A DNA stretch of 64,000 bases from Geomonas silvestris (GTDB taxonomy: Bacteria > Desulfobacterota > Desulfuromonadia > Geobacterales > Geobacteraceae). A model generated the notes under the pieces. That model was not told where the DNA came from, ran no database searches, and saw only the letters and a list, made by a program, of their open reading frames with translations. Below are positions 1 to 8,945 of this stretch, one piece after another; the stretch's first letter is position 1; each line of letters opens with the position of its first letter. The position numbers and the translations under genes are program-made. The stretch lies in the NCBI RefSeq assembly GCF_014193515.1, contig NZ_BLXX01000001.1, forward strand, positions 186,001-250,000. The letters are read 5' to 3'.

Positions 1-429
1 CCGGACCCGAACACCCCCTTCTGGACCAAGGGGTGGACCACGACGCTCAACATCTACTCCCAGGTCGGCCTGGTGACGCTGGTCGGCTTGGTGTCCAAAA
101 ACGGCATCCTGATCGTCGAGTTCGCGAACCAGTTGCAGATGAAAGGGTTGAGCAAGCTCGAGGCGGTACACCAGGCGGCCATGACCCGTCTGCGCCCGAT
201 CCTCATGGTCGCCGCAGCAACCATCGCCGGCCATTTCCCGCTCACCCTGGTGACCGGTGCCGGCGCAGCCGCCAGGAACTCCATCGGTCTCGTACTGGTG
301 GGGGGCATGGCGATCGGCACCATGTTTACCCTGTTCATCATCCCGTCGATCTACATGCTGATCGCGAAGGACCACGAGAAGGACCGTAAGCGCGCCGAGG
401 AGGTCAACGCCGCCGCGTCACACGGGTAA
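1..429 (+). CDS. RND multidrug efflux permease, C-terminal end (partial)
   Basis: Inner-membrane proton-driven efflux pump subunit of the AcrB/MexF (HAE1) family; only the last 142 residues are in the window and the frame is open to base 1. The visible part contains the conserved motif GLVSKNGILIVEFAN of transmembrane helix 10, the RLRPILMV stretch before helix 11, and the final helix (GGMAIGTMFTLFIIPSIYML), followed by a charged cytoplasmic tail. The adaptor and outer-membrane channel genes would be expected upstream, outside the window. A rho-independent terminator follows, so this is the last gene of its operon. The family call is secure; the substrate cannot be told. Confidence 0.93.
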   Translation, partial: PDPNTPFWTKGWTTTLNIYSQVGLVTLVGLVSKNGILIVEFANQLQMKGLSKLEAVHQAAMTRLRPILMVAAATIAGHFPLTLVTGAGAAARNSIGLVLVGGMAIGTMFTLFIIPSIYMLIAKDHEKDRKRAEEVNAAASHG

Positions 430-454
430 GGGGAACGCGCTTTAGCCAAATAAA

Positions 455-499
455 GAAGGGGATGCGGGGGGTAACCCCAGCATCCCCTTTTGATTTTTT
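455..499 (+). terminator. Rho-independent terminator after the RND pump
   Basis: Stem GGGGATGC (458-465) pairs with GCATCCCC (480-487), extended inward by a G-run/C-run, then a T-rich tail. It lies 30 bases after the pump stop codon. Confidence 0.85.
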
Positions 500-509
500 G
501 GAGGTTTTC

Positions 510-543
510 GATCAGACCGATCGGTCCGATCAGTCCGATCAGC
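510..543. repeat. Short CCGATC(A/G)G tandem repeat
   Basis: Four to five imperfect copies of an 8-9-base unit (CGATCAGAC, CGATCGGTC, CGATCAGTC, CGATCAG) sit between the terminator and the convergent transporter gene. Function unknown. Confidence 0.5.
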
Positions 544-556
544 AGGCGCCAGGAAG

Positions 557-1450
557 CTAGGCTTCGTTAACCGTTACCCTGCGCCCATTGCCCCACAGTT
601 GCAGGACTACCGCACCGGCAAGCAGCGTGGCGCCGCCCAGCCCTTGCATGGCGCTGATGCGTTCGCCCAGGAGGACGGCGGAGAGCAGTACGGTGATGAG
701 CGGTTCGAGGGTGCTGATGATGGAGGCGTTGGTGGCGCCGATGAGGCGCAGCCCGGCAAAGAAGCCGATGACGCCAAAGATGGTGGGAAATACGGCGATG
801 CCGACAATGGCGAGCCAACCGCTCGGGGTCACCCGGAAGATGAGCTCCCCAGTCGCAGCTCCGTAGCACAAGAAGGCGAGACCGGCAGCGGTACAGACGT
901 AGAGCGAGGTGACCAGTGGGTCCAAATCCTTGAGGATCCGGTTGCCGATCAGGATGTAGCAGCTGTAGATTACGGCCGCCCCCAGCGCCGACAATACACC
1001 CTCCAACTGCACCCCATCAAACGACGCCCCAAGCAGGAGCACAAGCCCGCCGGTGCACAAAAGCAGCGCTGCCCCTTTGGTCAGGTTAAAATGCTCGACG
1101 CCGGTCAATACGGCGAGGACAGTTACCAACGCCGGATAGGTGTAGAGCAACATCCCGGTGAGCGAGGCGGGAAGAAAGTGGATGCTGTTGGCGTAAAGCC
1201 CTGACATCCCACCGTAGCCAACCGCCCCCATCAGGATGAGCTGCACCGCGGTCTTGCGGCTCACGGTGAGTCGGGTTCGGTTCAAACGCAGAATGCAGAA
1301 CAGGAAAGCTCCGGCCAGCAGAAACCGGCCTGCCAAAATGGTGGTGATGTTCGCGCCGCCCTGGAAGGCGAATTTGATCAGGATGCCAAGCGTGGCAAAC
1401 CCGGCGGCTGATGCGACGATGAACCAGGCACCGCGGTTTTGGTCAGTCAT
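557..1450 (-). CDS. EamA (DMT superfamily) transporter
   Basis: Inner-membrane permease of 297 residues, the usual size for ten-helix EamA proteins, built as two five-helix repeats (roughly residues 8-140 and 150-285). The second repeat shows the typical PTIFGVIGFFAGLRLIGA and ASIISTLEPLITVLLSAVLL signature, the family hallmark near helix 9. Substrates of such proteins are usually small metabolites or amino acids and cannot be read from sequence. The gene stands alone between convergent terminator sequence and an unusual phased repeat array just upstream of its start, which could contain its regulatory sites. Confidence 0.9.
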   Translation of the reverse strand: MTDQNRGAWFIVASAAGFATLGILIKFAFQGGANITTILAGRFLLAGAFLFCILRLNRTRLTVSRKTAVQLILMGAVGYGGMSGLYANSIHFLPASLTGMLLYTYPALVTVLAVLTGVEHFNLTKGAALLLCTGGLVLLLGASFDGVQLEGVLSALGAAVIYSCYILIGNRILKDLDPLVTSLYVCTAAGLAFLCYGAATGELIFRVTPSGWLAIVGIAVFPTIFGVIGFFAGLRLIGATNASIISTLEPLITVLLSAVLLGERISAMQGLGGATLLAGAVVLQLWGNGRRVTVNEA

Positions 1451-1509
1451 AGATGAGAGAGGTCCTTCCTTTAAGAATTGTCATTCGTTGCAGCACAAAC
1501 CAGTCTCCG

Positions 1510-1705
1510 AAAAGTGAAGCTTTTCCGAAAAAGTGAAGCTTTTTCAAAAAAGGTGAAGCTTTTTCAAAAAAAGTGAAGCTTTTTAGACGGAAAGTTGCAT
1601 ATTTCAGCCAAAAGGCGGAGCTGACCTCGCAAAAAGTGAAGCTTTTTGTCAAAAAGTTGCATTTTTTATAAAAAAGTGAAGTTTTTTACCAAAGAAGTGC
1701 TATTT
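1510..1705. repeat. Array of AT-rich GTGAAGC/GTTGCA boxes with ~20-bp period
   Basis: The cores GTGAAGC or GTTGCA, flanked by A-runs and T-runs (consensus AAAAAGTGAAGCTTTTT), begin near 1514, 1533, 1553, 1573, 1594, a degenerate unit near 1614, then 1636, 1656, 1676 and 1697. Weaker units in the same phase can be seen at 1718 and 1739. The spacing is 19-21 bases, about two helical turns, so the cores fall on one face of the DNA. The 376-base gap between sbcC and the EamA gene (1451-1827) holds no convincing gene. Possible readings are a multi-site protein-binding array or the end of a lost IS21-type element; neither is proven. Confidence 0.75.
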
Positions 1706-1827
1706 CAATCCGCAAAATTGACATCTTCTTGGTTAAAAGTGCACGTTCGCAGAGGAACATGACGTTTCGCCTCTCCAACGTGCAGTTGGCACGCCAGGAT
1801 GCGATCTCCTGATAAGGATTCAGGAGG

Positions 1828-4803
1828 TTACCCGCCGTTATTCTTCCCATTATCCAGGTGAATAATCTGGTCGGTAATCTCGGTGAAGCTTACATCGTGG
1901 CTCACCAGGAAGAGCTGATCGTACCAGTGCTCGGTAACTTCTTCTTTTCCAACGTCGATGGCGCGGAAGGCGCGCGCCAGGTTTTCCCTGCGCTCGGCGT
2001 CGAGGTTGGAGGTCGGCTCGTCGAAGAAGGCGATGCGGGCGCCGATGGTCTGCAAGAGTGCCAACCTTAAGGCTACGACCGCGCTCATCATCTGGCCGCC
2101 GGAGAGCTGGTCGTCGCTGCGCTCGCGCAAGGCGCCATCCACCATGTCCTTCAGGATGATCTGGTAGTTTTCCCCCCAGAAGAGCTCCTCGTCCGATTCC
2201 GCAATGCTGCGGTAGATCCGGTCAGCCCGGAAGCTGATCTCTTCGCGGAACCGCTCCGAGAGCTGGCTGGAGACGTTCTTGAAAAGCTGGGTACGCAGGA
2301 ACTTGACCAGGTTCCCCTTGTCCCGCAGTTCCTCCACAGCGGCCAGTTTCTCTTCTATCTCTGCCGCGATCCGGGTGAGCGCCGCTATCTCCCCCTCAAG
2401 CCTCTTCGCTTCGTTGTGCGCCGCTGCGATCTCTGCCTGCAACCTGGCCACAGCCGCCGTCAGACGCTCGCGCTCGCGTTTTGCCAGCTCGTGGGCTTCC
2501 GCCTGGTAACCATCCTGAAGCTCGCGCACCTCGGCGCTCTTTGCCGCAAGATCCGTCTCCAGCACGGCCAGGCGCTCCCGGTACTTGCCCAGGGTCTCCT
2601 GGCGTTTCTCCAACTCCAGGGCCGCCTGTTCATGGGCGATGAAACGGTCACGATCCGCCTGATAGCGGGTCAGCTCGGTTCCGGCCGCCTCGATTAGCCG
2701 ATCCAGGCCGGCAAAGGCTTCCAGCGAGGCGTGCTTTCGGCCGGAACTCACCTGCAGCTCGGCCAGTCGCTGCTGCTGGGCGGCAACTGCCTGCTGCCGC
2801 TGCGCGAGTTTTTCCCGGTTGCCTTGCAGATCGCGCTTCCTGCGCTCCAGGGCCTCGCCGCGCACCCCGATTTCCCGCAGTTTCAGGAGGCAGGACTGCA
2901 CGGGTTCTTCGGCCGTTTTCACGCGCGCAACGACGGCCGATTCAACCGTGCGCAGGGTTTCGACCCAGGCACCGCTCCAGTCGGCAAGCTGCTGACGGCG
3001 CTCGGAGGGGGTATCACTAAGCGCCAGCTGAAGGGGCGCCGCCGAAGGTTCAGGAACGTCGACAGAAGTCAGGAAGCTACGCAGGGTTTTAAGGAGTTCC
3101 GCAGGCTCTATCTCGGCAAGACGGGTCTGAAAATCCTTTTCCAGCGCCGCACGCTCCCGAATACCCTGCTCCAATTCCCGTGCGACCTGATCGATCCCCG
3201 CCAGCTCGAGTGCGGCTTCCTGGGCCTTCTGCACCAGCTCTGCAAGCCCGCGCGCCAGGGCATCCAGACGTGCCAGCTCGGCTTCCGCCTCGGTAATGCG
3301 CGACGCGAAGAGCGCGGTCCCTCCCAGCTCGTGCAGGTTCTGGCAGGGCTCCTGGAAAAACGGGCAGTCCCCCTCCCCTATCTGCTGGCAACCTTCGACC
3401 AGGGCCTGGTGCCGCCCGGCGAGCAACGACTTTTCGTGCTGCACCCGCTCCAACTCCTCCCTGCGGGTGGCGAGTGCTGCGGCAAGATCCTTCAGTCCGG
3501 CTCCGGCACTCACGCGTTTCTGCTTCTGCTCGAGTTGCGCATCAAGGGACTGGAGCCGGTCCAGGGCGACCTCGAGGTACGGCAGGGTGTTCTCGATGCG
3601 CTGGGCCGGAAGCTCCCGGAAGCGTGACTCGTCCCGGGAAGCCGCCTCCAAAGCGGCACGTGCGGCACTATCCTTAGCCATGAGCCCGCTCTGGAGGCTC
3701 ACCTGCTCCTGTTCCTCCTGGGCCAGCTTTTGTTCTTCCGCCGTGATGGTGCCTGCCAGCGCATCTATCTCGCGCTGCTCGATCCCCAAGGCAGCCGTAA
3801 GCCCGGACTGCTCCTTCTCCAGCGCAGCCAGTTCCTTTTCCAGACGGTTTTTCTGCGACTCCGCCTCCCGCAACCCTTTGAGCCGCTGCTCCGCTGCGAG
3901 GTACGCCTCTTTGCCGGCACGCGCCGCCTCCACCACCGCGCTGGCTTCGACAGCCTGCTGCACCAGGAGCTGCTGGTTCGCCACGTGGTCGTTTCCGGAT
4001 CGGACCCGCTCCTGGACCGCCTGGAGACCGCTTTGCGTCTCGTCCAACTTTACCTTGTGCGCATCCCAGGTTGCCACCTGTGCGGCTACGGCATCATGTG
4101 CGGCACGCTCCCGTTCGAGCTCCTCACGCTTGCCGGCCAGCGATGCCGAAATAGTGCGTAGTTCAACTTCCTTGGCGGGGAGTACGGCTACCTGGTCCTG
4201 CTTGCCGGCCACCTCGGCCTGCAGGGTCTCGATTTTGCCGGCGATGGCGCTGTTCAGGCTCTTGGTGCCGTCGAAGGTCTTGCGCCAGGCGTCGATGCCC
4301 AGGATCTCGTCGAAGGCGTCCTGCCGTTTGGTCGGCTGGCGGATCACGAAGGGTCCCAGGAAGTCGTTCTGGAAGGGGCCGATCACCAGCTTGAACTGGT
4401 CGGCGAGCGAGCGGTTGCCGGATAGTCCCAAAAGCTTCGCGATGCGCGCCTCGGTCTCCTGCAGGTTCGCATGGTCTTCGATCTCGAAGCTCTCCCCGCG
4501 CAGCTTGGCAAGGAGCCACTTGCCGGAAGTCCCGACGGTTCGGGTCACCCGGTAGGTCTCGCCGTCAGCGCCTTCGAATACCACGCCGACCTCGCCCTTT
4601 TTGGCGCCGATGGAGAGAAAACGTTCGGCCTTGGTAACGAAGTCCTGGGCGTTGACACCGAAGAGGGCATAGCCGATCGCCTCGAAGATGGTGCTCTTTC
4701 CCGAGCCGTTGGCGCCGCTTAAGACGTTGATCCCCGGAGCGAAGGTGAGATCGGTCTCCCGGTGCGACTTGATGTTCCTCAGATGGATGGAGATCAGTCG
4801 CAC
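1828..4803 (-). CDS. sbcC: SbcC-type nuclease ATPase (Rad50 family)
   Basis: ATPase half of the SbcCD nuclease, which processes hairpins, cruciforms and protein-blocked DNA ends. The 991 residues show an N-terminal ATP-binding half (Walker A GANGSGKST at about 31-39, QFKLVIGPFQNDF as the Q-loop region), a very long coiled coil (about 170-870), and a C-terminal half with the ABC signature LSGGQ and Walker B IAFFDEPTSNLD. The apex of the coiled coil carries cysteines in CPFFQEPC (about 480-487), spaced CX6C rather than the usual CXXC zinc hook. Its start overlaps the end of sbcD by ten bases, so the two are translationally coupled. Confidence 0.95.
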   Translation of the reverse strand: MRLISIHLRNIKSHRETDLTFAPGINVLSGANGSGKSTIFEAIGYALFGVNAQDFVTKAERFLSIGAKKGEVGVVFEGADGETYRVTRTVGTSGKWLLAKLRGESFEIEDHANLQETEARIAKLLGLSGNRSLADQFKLVIGPFQNDFLGPFVIRQPTKRQDAFDEILGIDAWRKTFDGTKSLNSAIAGKIETLQAEVAGKQDQVAVLPAKEVELRTISASLAGKREELERERAAHDAVAAQVATWDAHKVKLDETQSGLQAVQERVRSGNDHVANQQLLVQQAVEASAVVEAARAGKEAYLAAEQRLKGLREAESQKNRLEKELAALEKEQSGLTAALGIEQREIDALAGTITAEEQKLAQEEQEQVSLQSGLMAKDSAARAALEAASRDESRFRELPAQRIENTLPYLEVALDRLQSLDAQLEQKQKRVSAGAGLKDLAAALATRREELERVQHEKSLLAGRHQALVEGCQQIGEGDCPFFQEPCQNLHELGGTALFASRITEAEAELARLDALARGLAELVQKAQEAALELAGIDQVARELEQGIRERAALEKDFQTRLAEIEPAELLKTLRSFLTSVDVPEPSAAPLQLALSDTPSERRQQLADWSGAWVETLRTVESAVVARVKTAEEPVQSCLLKLREIGVRGEALERRKRDLQGNREKLAQRQQAVAAQQQRLAELQVSSGRKHASLEAFAGLDRLIEAAGTELTRYQADRDRFIAHEQAALELEKRQETLGKYRERLAVLETDLAAKSAEVRELQDGYQAEAHELAKRERERLTAAVARLQAEIAAAHNEAKRLEGEIAALTRIAAEIEEKLAAVEELRDKGNLVKFLRTQLFKNVSSQLSERFREEISFRADRIYRSIAESDEELFWGENYQIILKDMVDGALRERSDDQLSGGQMMSAVVALRLALLQTIGARIAFFDEPTSNLDAERRENLARAFRAIDVGKEEVTEHWYDQLFLVSHDVSFTEITDQIIHLDNGKNNGG

Positions 4804-6056
4804 GAGCCACCTCCGCGCAAGAGCAGCCCGAGGAGCTCCTCACCTTCCACATCCCCTTTCAGCACCAGGTCGCGCAGCGCCAGCGAGAGCTCGATAAGTT
4901 CACTCTCCCGGTCGCGGTAGCTGCTGTTGGCCCGGATCAGCTCGCCCAGCACGTCCCGCTCGATCTCGGCGAGGCTCTTTTTCACCTTTTCCTCGCCGCC
5001 CGAAGAGGAGATCTGCGACAGGTGGTTCTTGATCTCGAGGTGCAGCGGCTGGCGGATATCCTCCAACGCACAGCGCAGCCTGTCCCGGCTCAGCTCGAAA
5101 GGATGGAAGGCGACCTTGCCGATCAGGCGCGCCTCGATGAGCGGCGCCCGCTGGTCGGTCTGCGCGTCGAGGCGCTCGCGCATCCGCGCGCCGAAGCGCT
5201 CCAGCGCCTCCCCTGCGTCCAGGGCACCATCGAGGTCGACGGTCAAAACCAGCATGGGGCGCGGAGAGCTCGCCTTGAAGAGGTGGCTCACCCCATCGTC
5301 GTCCATGGTAACGAGGTAGTACCCCTTGTCGTAGCGCTCTTCACCGAAGTTGACGCATTCGGGCGAACCAGGGTTGAAGGCGTAGGGACGCCCCTCCGGG
5401 GTCTCGACGATGTACGGCTTGTGACCGTGTCCCAGCGCCACGTAAGCGAAGCAATCGGCAAGCGGCAACGCCTCTTCGGGCTTTATGTTGCCGATCTCGA
5501 CCGGGGAGTAGCTCCAGACCCCGACGTGGAAAAGCAGGATGTTGCGCCGCGTGGCAACCGCCTGGCAGATCCGCTCGATATGGGTTCCCGCCTGGGAGCC
5601 GATATAGCCCAGCCCGTAGACGTTGACTCCGGCCACTTCGAGATAGCCCCCGCTCCCCTCCTCCGCATCGAAAGGGTCGAAGCGGTAGCCGCCGTCGGTC
5701 GTGCGCGAGGGGCGTAACAGGCAGATGTAGCCAAGCTGGGAGAGCGCCTCCATCCAGGAGACCGAGTCGCGCCGGTGGATCCAGTCATGGTTCCCCTCAA
5801 CGGCGATGCAGGGGATGCCGGCATCCTTCAAGGGCTGCAGGATCTCGATGGTCTTCGCAAAGGTCTTGGGGAGGATTTGGCCAGTGTGGAAGAGGTCTCC
5901 GCCGATCAGCACGAAATCGACCTTTTCCCGAATGGCGTCGGCGACAATCGCCGCAAAGGTGGCAAAGAAGTCGCCGTAACGCTCGCCGGCGGCGCCGCCG
6001 GAGCGGTAGGTTTTTCCCAGGTGGATGTCGGAGGTGTGGATGAATCTGATCGGCAA
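4794..6056 (-). CDS. sbcD: SbcD-type nuclease (Mre11 family)
   Basis: Metallophosphoesterase nuclease subunit that pairs with SbcC. The 420 residues begin with the metal-binding motifs in order: HTSDIHLG (about 7-14), GGDLFHTG (about 52-59) and GNHDWIHR (about 88-95), with later histidines in LFHVGVW and ALGHGHKPY. A C-terminal capping region follows. It is the first gene of a two-gene operon with sbcC. Size and motif order match the family. Confidence 0.95.
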   Translation of the reverse strand: MPIRFIHTSDIHLGKTYRSGGAAGERYGDFFATFAAIVADAIREKVDFVLIGGDLFHTGQILPKTFAKTIEILQPLKDAGIPCIAVEGNHDWIHRRDSVSWMEALSQLGYICLLRPSRTTDGGYRFDPFDAEEGSGGYLEVAGVNVYGLGYIGSQAGTHIERICQAVATRRNILLFHVGVWSYSPVEIGNIKPEEALPLADCFAYVALGHGHKPYIVETPEGRPYAFNPGSPECVNFGEERYDKGYYLVTMDDDGVSHLFKASSPRPMLVLTVDLDGALDAGEALERFGARMRERLDAQTDQRAPLIEARLIGKVAFHPFELSRDRLRCALEDIRQPLHLEIKNHLSQISSSGGEEKVKKSLAEIERDVLGELIRANSSYRDRESELIELSLALRDLVLKGDVEGEELLGLLLRGGGSCD

Positions 6057-6166
6057 AGGGAGACTCCCGGAAGGTGATGTACTGGTATAACGCGTCGGGC
6101 AACTTCAAGTCAAGGGAGGCCGAGCCACCAGCTTATTTTCGGGAGTGCCCTCAGTACCCAGAGGGG

Positions 6167-6472
6167 CTAGAGCCGCACCGGTGTGGCGGCGTCCGCACCG
6201 ACCACCGTGGTCCAGGGGCGCACGCGCCAACTCGACACCAGACCATTGGTGACGTAAGGGTCCGCCTGGGCAAAGCGCTCGGCCACTTCGGGAGAGTCCC
6301 CCTTGAAGAGCAGCACCGCTCCGTCGACCGGATCGGCCAACGCTCCCCCCAGCACCAGTTCCCCCTTTTCGTGCGACTGCCAGGCAAGCTGCAGGTGCGC
6401 CCCGCGGAACTCGCCGCGCCGGGAAAGGTAGTCTTCAGAAACCTCGTAAAACAACAGGTAGTGCATGATCAT
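6167..6472 (-). CDS. YciI-like protein
   Basis: A 101-residue ferredoxin-fold protein of the YCII family. Typical features are the start MHYLLFYEV, the substrate-pocket histidine in GAHLQLAWQSHEKGEL, the GALADPVDGAVLLFKGDS segment and the FAQADPYV motif, whose Asp lines the putative active site. Function in the cell is not established for most members. Its start overlaps the stop of the upstream gene by four bases, so they are translated together. Confidence 0.88.
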   Translation of the reverse strand: MIMHYLLFYEVSEDYLSRRGEFRGAHLQLAWQSHEKGELVLGGALADPVDGAVLLFKGDSPEVAERFAQADPYVTNGLVSSWRVRPWTTVVGADAATPVRL

Positions 6473-6927
6473 CTCCTTGTTTGGGATGGCTGCGGGATCT
6501 CTTCAGGCGCCGGAACCGGGAACTCGAAGCTCTGCGACCAGGTTGTGCCGCCATCTCCGCCGTCGGAACCGCGGTAGCGGTAGGTGAACTGTAACGTGGT
6601 GCCTGGCGGCAGCGCCATTGGGAGCCGGATGGTGAACCGGGCGCTGTCCCCTTGCCTTATCTGGTGCGGTAGGTAGCAGACCTCCTGCGCCAGCTTTACC
6701 TCGGATGAGTCAAGCGCTGCTACCCAGAGTTCTCCCGCTTCCAGGTGCGCCCAGCGCAGGTTCTGCACCACTCCCGCCAGCACCGTCTCCCCCCCGGTCA
6801 TCGAGAGGTTCCAGGCAAGTTTCAGATCGAACTCGGCGTGACTGAAAGGAAGCGCGTCTGCGAGTTTCTCGTCACTCCTGCTGTTCTCCAAAAGTCGCTG
6901 GAAAAACTCCCGAACTCCCACTACCAC
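6469..6927 (-). CDS. Unknown protein, beta-rich, upstream of YciI gene
   Basis: A 152-residue protein I do not recognise. It has a short helical N-terminus, then alternating hydrophobic strands (for example LAWNLSMTGGETVLAGVVQN and TIRLPMALPPGTTLQFTYRY) and a proline-rich end. No signal peptide is visible. The strand pattern resembles small immunoglobulin-like domains that modulate partner binding, but this is only an impression. The four-base overlap with the downstream YciI gene and codon use like its neighbours support it as real. Confidence 0.7.
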   Translation of the reverse strand: MVVGVREFFQRLLENSRSDEKLADALPFSHAEFDLKLAWNLSMTGGETVLAGVVQNLRWAHLEAGELWVAALDSSEVKLAQEVCYLPHQIRQGDSARFTIRLPMALPPGTTLQFTYRYRGSDGGDGGTTWSQSFEFPVPAPEEIPQPSQTRR

Positions 6928-7140
6928 ACCTCGAACTGGAAGAAACGCTGTTGATGAAAAAGGGCCGGCCGAACGGACAAAGTTAAGGGACGTTTATCAC
7001 ACTATTCGCTCCCGGGTCAATTACAGAAGGAGCTGCCGTTTGGCATACCTGGGTGTGTACAGGCCGATGGTTACCTACAAAGCCAGCTCAGCATCCCCGT
7101 GATCCCCAGATGAAGCTTTCCCGGAGGGTCTGTACAGCAT

Positions 7141-7176
7141 AAAAAAAGGGAGCTGCCGGGCAGCTCCCCCTTTGTT
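7141..7176 (-). terminator. Terminator of the dienelactone hydrolase gene
   Basis: Perfect stem GGGAGCTGCC (7148-7157) with GGCAGCTCCC (7159-7168), followed on the minus strand by seven T. It lies 19 bases beyond the stop of the minus-strand gene. Confidence 0.88.
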
Positions 7177-7194
7177 GTCAGGTCCGAGGTTGGG

Positions 7195-7977
7195 TTATTT
7201 CCCGAAGATCTCGTTGAAGAACAGCTTCATCTCGGTCCAGGAGCGGCGGTCCGCTTCTGCATTGTAGGCGACTCCTTTGCTGTTGTCGTTGCCGGAGTCC
7301 GGGTTGGTGAAACTGTGCACCGCACCGCCGTAGATCACCATCTCCCAGTCGACCTTGGCCTGGCGCATCTCATCCTGGAAGGCTGCCACCTGGGGCGGCG
7401 TAACGAACGGGTCGTCGGCACCATGCAGTGCCAGAACCTTCCCCTTGATCTTCCTGGCGTCGCCCGGGTCTGGCGTGTCGAGGCCGCCATGGAAGCTGAC
7501 CGTCCCCTTCAGGTTGGCTCCGCTGCGCGCAAGCTCAAGCGCCGCCGTACCACCAAAGCAGTAGCCCATCACCGCCAGGCGGTTGGCATCGACGTGGGGA
7601 TTCGCCGCGAGCGTGGCCAGCCCGGCGGCAGCACGGGCACGGATCAGGCTGCGATCCTTGCCGCGATACTTGGCCGCCTCTTTAGCCGCAAGCTCCGGCG
7701 TCGCAGGGCGCACCCCTTTGCCGTAGATGTCAGCGGCAAACGCGACGTACCCGAGGCTGGCCAGTTGGTCGGCCCGTTTTTTCACATACGCATTGACCCC
7801 GGTCCACTCGTGAATCACCAGGACTCCGGGGTGCTTTCCCTTCAGGGCATCGTCGTAGGCCAGGTATCCCTCGAGGGTGGTTTCTCCTTCCTTGTACTCG
7901 ACAGTCTTCGTTATCAGGCGGCCCTGCGCCGACTGAGCGACCAGGAGCATCATCAAGGCAAACAGACACTGTTTCAT
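7195..7977 (-). CDS. Secreted dienelactone hydrolase family protein
   Basis: Alpha/beta hydrolase of 260 residues with a signal peptide (about 1-19, MKQCLFALMMLLVAQSAQG), so it should act in the periplasm. The dienelactone hydrolase catalytic triad is visible: the nucleophile Cys in GYCFGG (about 142), Asp in HGADDPFV (about 189) and His in AVHSFTNP. A cysteine nucleophile is characteristic of this family. The natural substrate is unknown; exported members are widespread and rarely linked to chloroaromatic degradation. It is a single gene with its own terminator. Confidence 0.9.
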   Translation of the reverse strand: MKQCLFALMMLLVAQSAQGRLITKTVEYKEGETTLEGYLAYDDALKGKHPGVLVIHEWTGVNAYVKKRADQLASLGYVAFAADIYGKGVRPATPELAAKEAAKYRGKDRSLIRARAAAGLATLAANPHVDANRLAVMGYCFGGTAALELARSGANLKGTVSFHGGLDTPDPGDARKIKGKVLALHGADDPFVTPPQVAAFQDEMRQAKVDWEMVIYGGAVHSFTNPDSGNDNSKGVAYNAEADRRSWTEMKLFFNEIFGK

Positions 7978-8252
7978 GGCTAAACCTCCGCATGGTAAGG
8001 CTTTCGTTCAAACAGAACGCTGGCTGAATTTTACCAAAGAAACAGGGAGATGCAGCATGAAGAAACCATTTGTGCCTGACGCGGGTCCGTTGACTCTCTT
8101 GCTTTATTATATATTCTTAACCATCGTGAGCGCCGCGGAGTTACAGGTCACTCCCTTTCCCTGCGCACCAGGTGAAGTCGTCGCCCTGAGAGTTTTCTGC
8201 TGCCAATCACCGTCGCAACAGTGCCTGTCCTGCCAGCACAAGGAGTTCCCAC

Positions 8253-8945
8253 ATGAGATCATCGAAGAAAGCCTTTGCAGCACTGACGCTTCTTTTCGCC
8301 GTGCACACTTCCGGCTGTGCCGGTTCCGGGGCCCGCCCCCACAGCACCTCACCCTACGGCAGTGCCACCCTGCAGGGGATTTCAGACGACTACCTGTGGG
8401 CGCTGCATCAAACCCAGGCAACCGAGGAGGCGTTCCTGGGAATCTCACTCGCGCCCCCGGCAGACCTGGGCCAGGCCTTCCGCTTTTACCAGGCGAACGC
8501 CGAACTCATGACTCAGGCGGGAGAGCGCCTGCTAAGGCACGCGGACGGGATGTTTTATCGTGGCACGTTCTACCTGGTCGAGTCGGGAAGGTCGCTCGAG
8601 GCGTGTGCCCTGCCGCGTACCGGGAGAAACGACGAACAGCGGGTGATCGATCTGGGAGAGGATTTCGACAGGGTATCTGAAGCGGGGGGCGAGATAAAAC
8701 GCGCCTACCGGGCCTTTCAGTTCGACGTGGTTAAGTTGCGCGAGGTCCTGGGCCACCTCCTGACCCCGGCAAGTGTCGACATGCTCCAGCCCATTTTTGA
8801 AAAGGCCCAGGTAGACAGTACCGGTCTCCAGGAAGCTCTGGAGCGGGGACTCGGGGCCCTCGAAGAGACACAGGCGACGCTGGCCAGGAGGCAGCCGCTC
8901 CCTCCTGCACCACCGATCCCTGCCCCGCTCATCCCTCAACGATAG
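8253..8945 (+). CDS. Predicted lipoprotein of unknown function
   Basis: A 230-residue protein with a lipoprotein-type signal: positively charged start, hydrophobic stretch ALTLLFAVHTSG and a Cys at about 22. A good ribosome binding site (AAGGAG) precedes ATG 8253. The mature part is mostly helical (about 40-200) with a proline-rich tail (PPAPPIPAPLIPQR). No family recognised. Its 3' end overlaps the convergent polyferredoxin gene by ten bases. Being a helical lipoprotein, it may sit on the periplasmic side of a membrane. Confidence 0.72.
   Translation: MRSSKKAFAALTLLFAVHTSGCAGSGARPHSTSPYGSATLQGISDDYLWALHQTQATEEAFLGISLAPPADLGQAFRFYQANAELMTQAGERLLRHADGMFYRGTFYLVESGRSLEACALPRTGRNDEQRVIDLGEDFDRVSEAGGEIKRAYRAFQFDVVKLREVLGHLLTPASVDMLQPIFEKAQVDSTGLQEALERGLGALEETQATLARRQPLPPAPPIPAPLIPQR

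Noticed and set aside
8057-8680. Possible secreted protein in another frame before and over the lipoprotein gene
   Set aside because: The first 30 codons look like a signal peptide, but the rest overlaps the lipoprotein gene in another frame and has an Arg/Pro-rich, non-protein-like composition.
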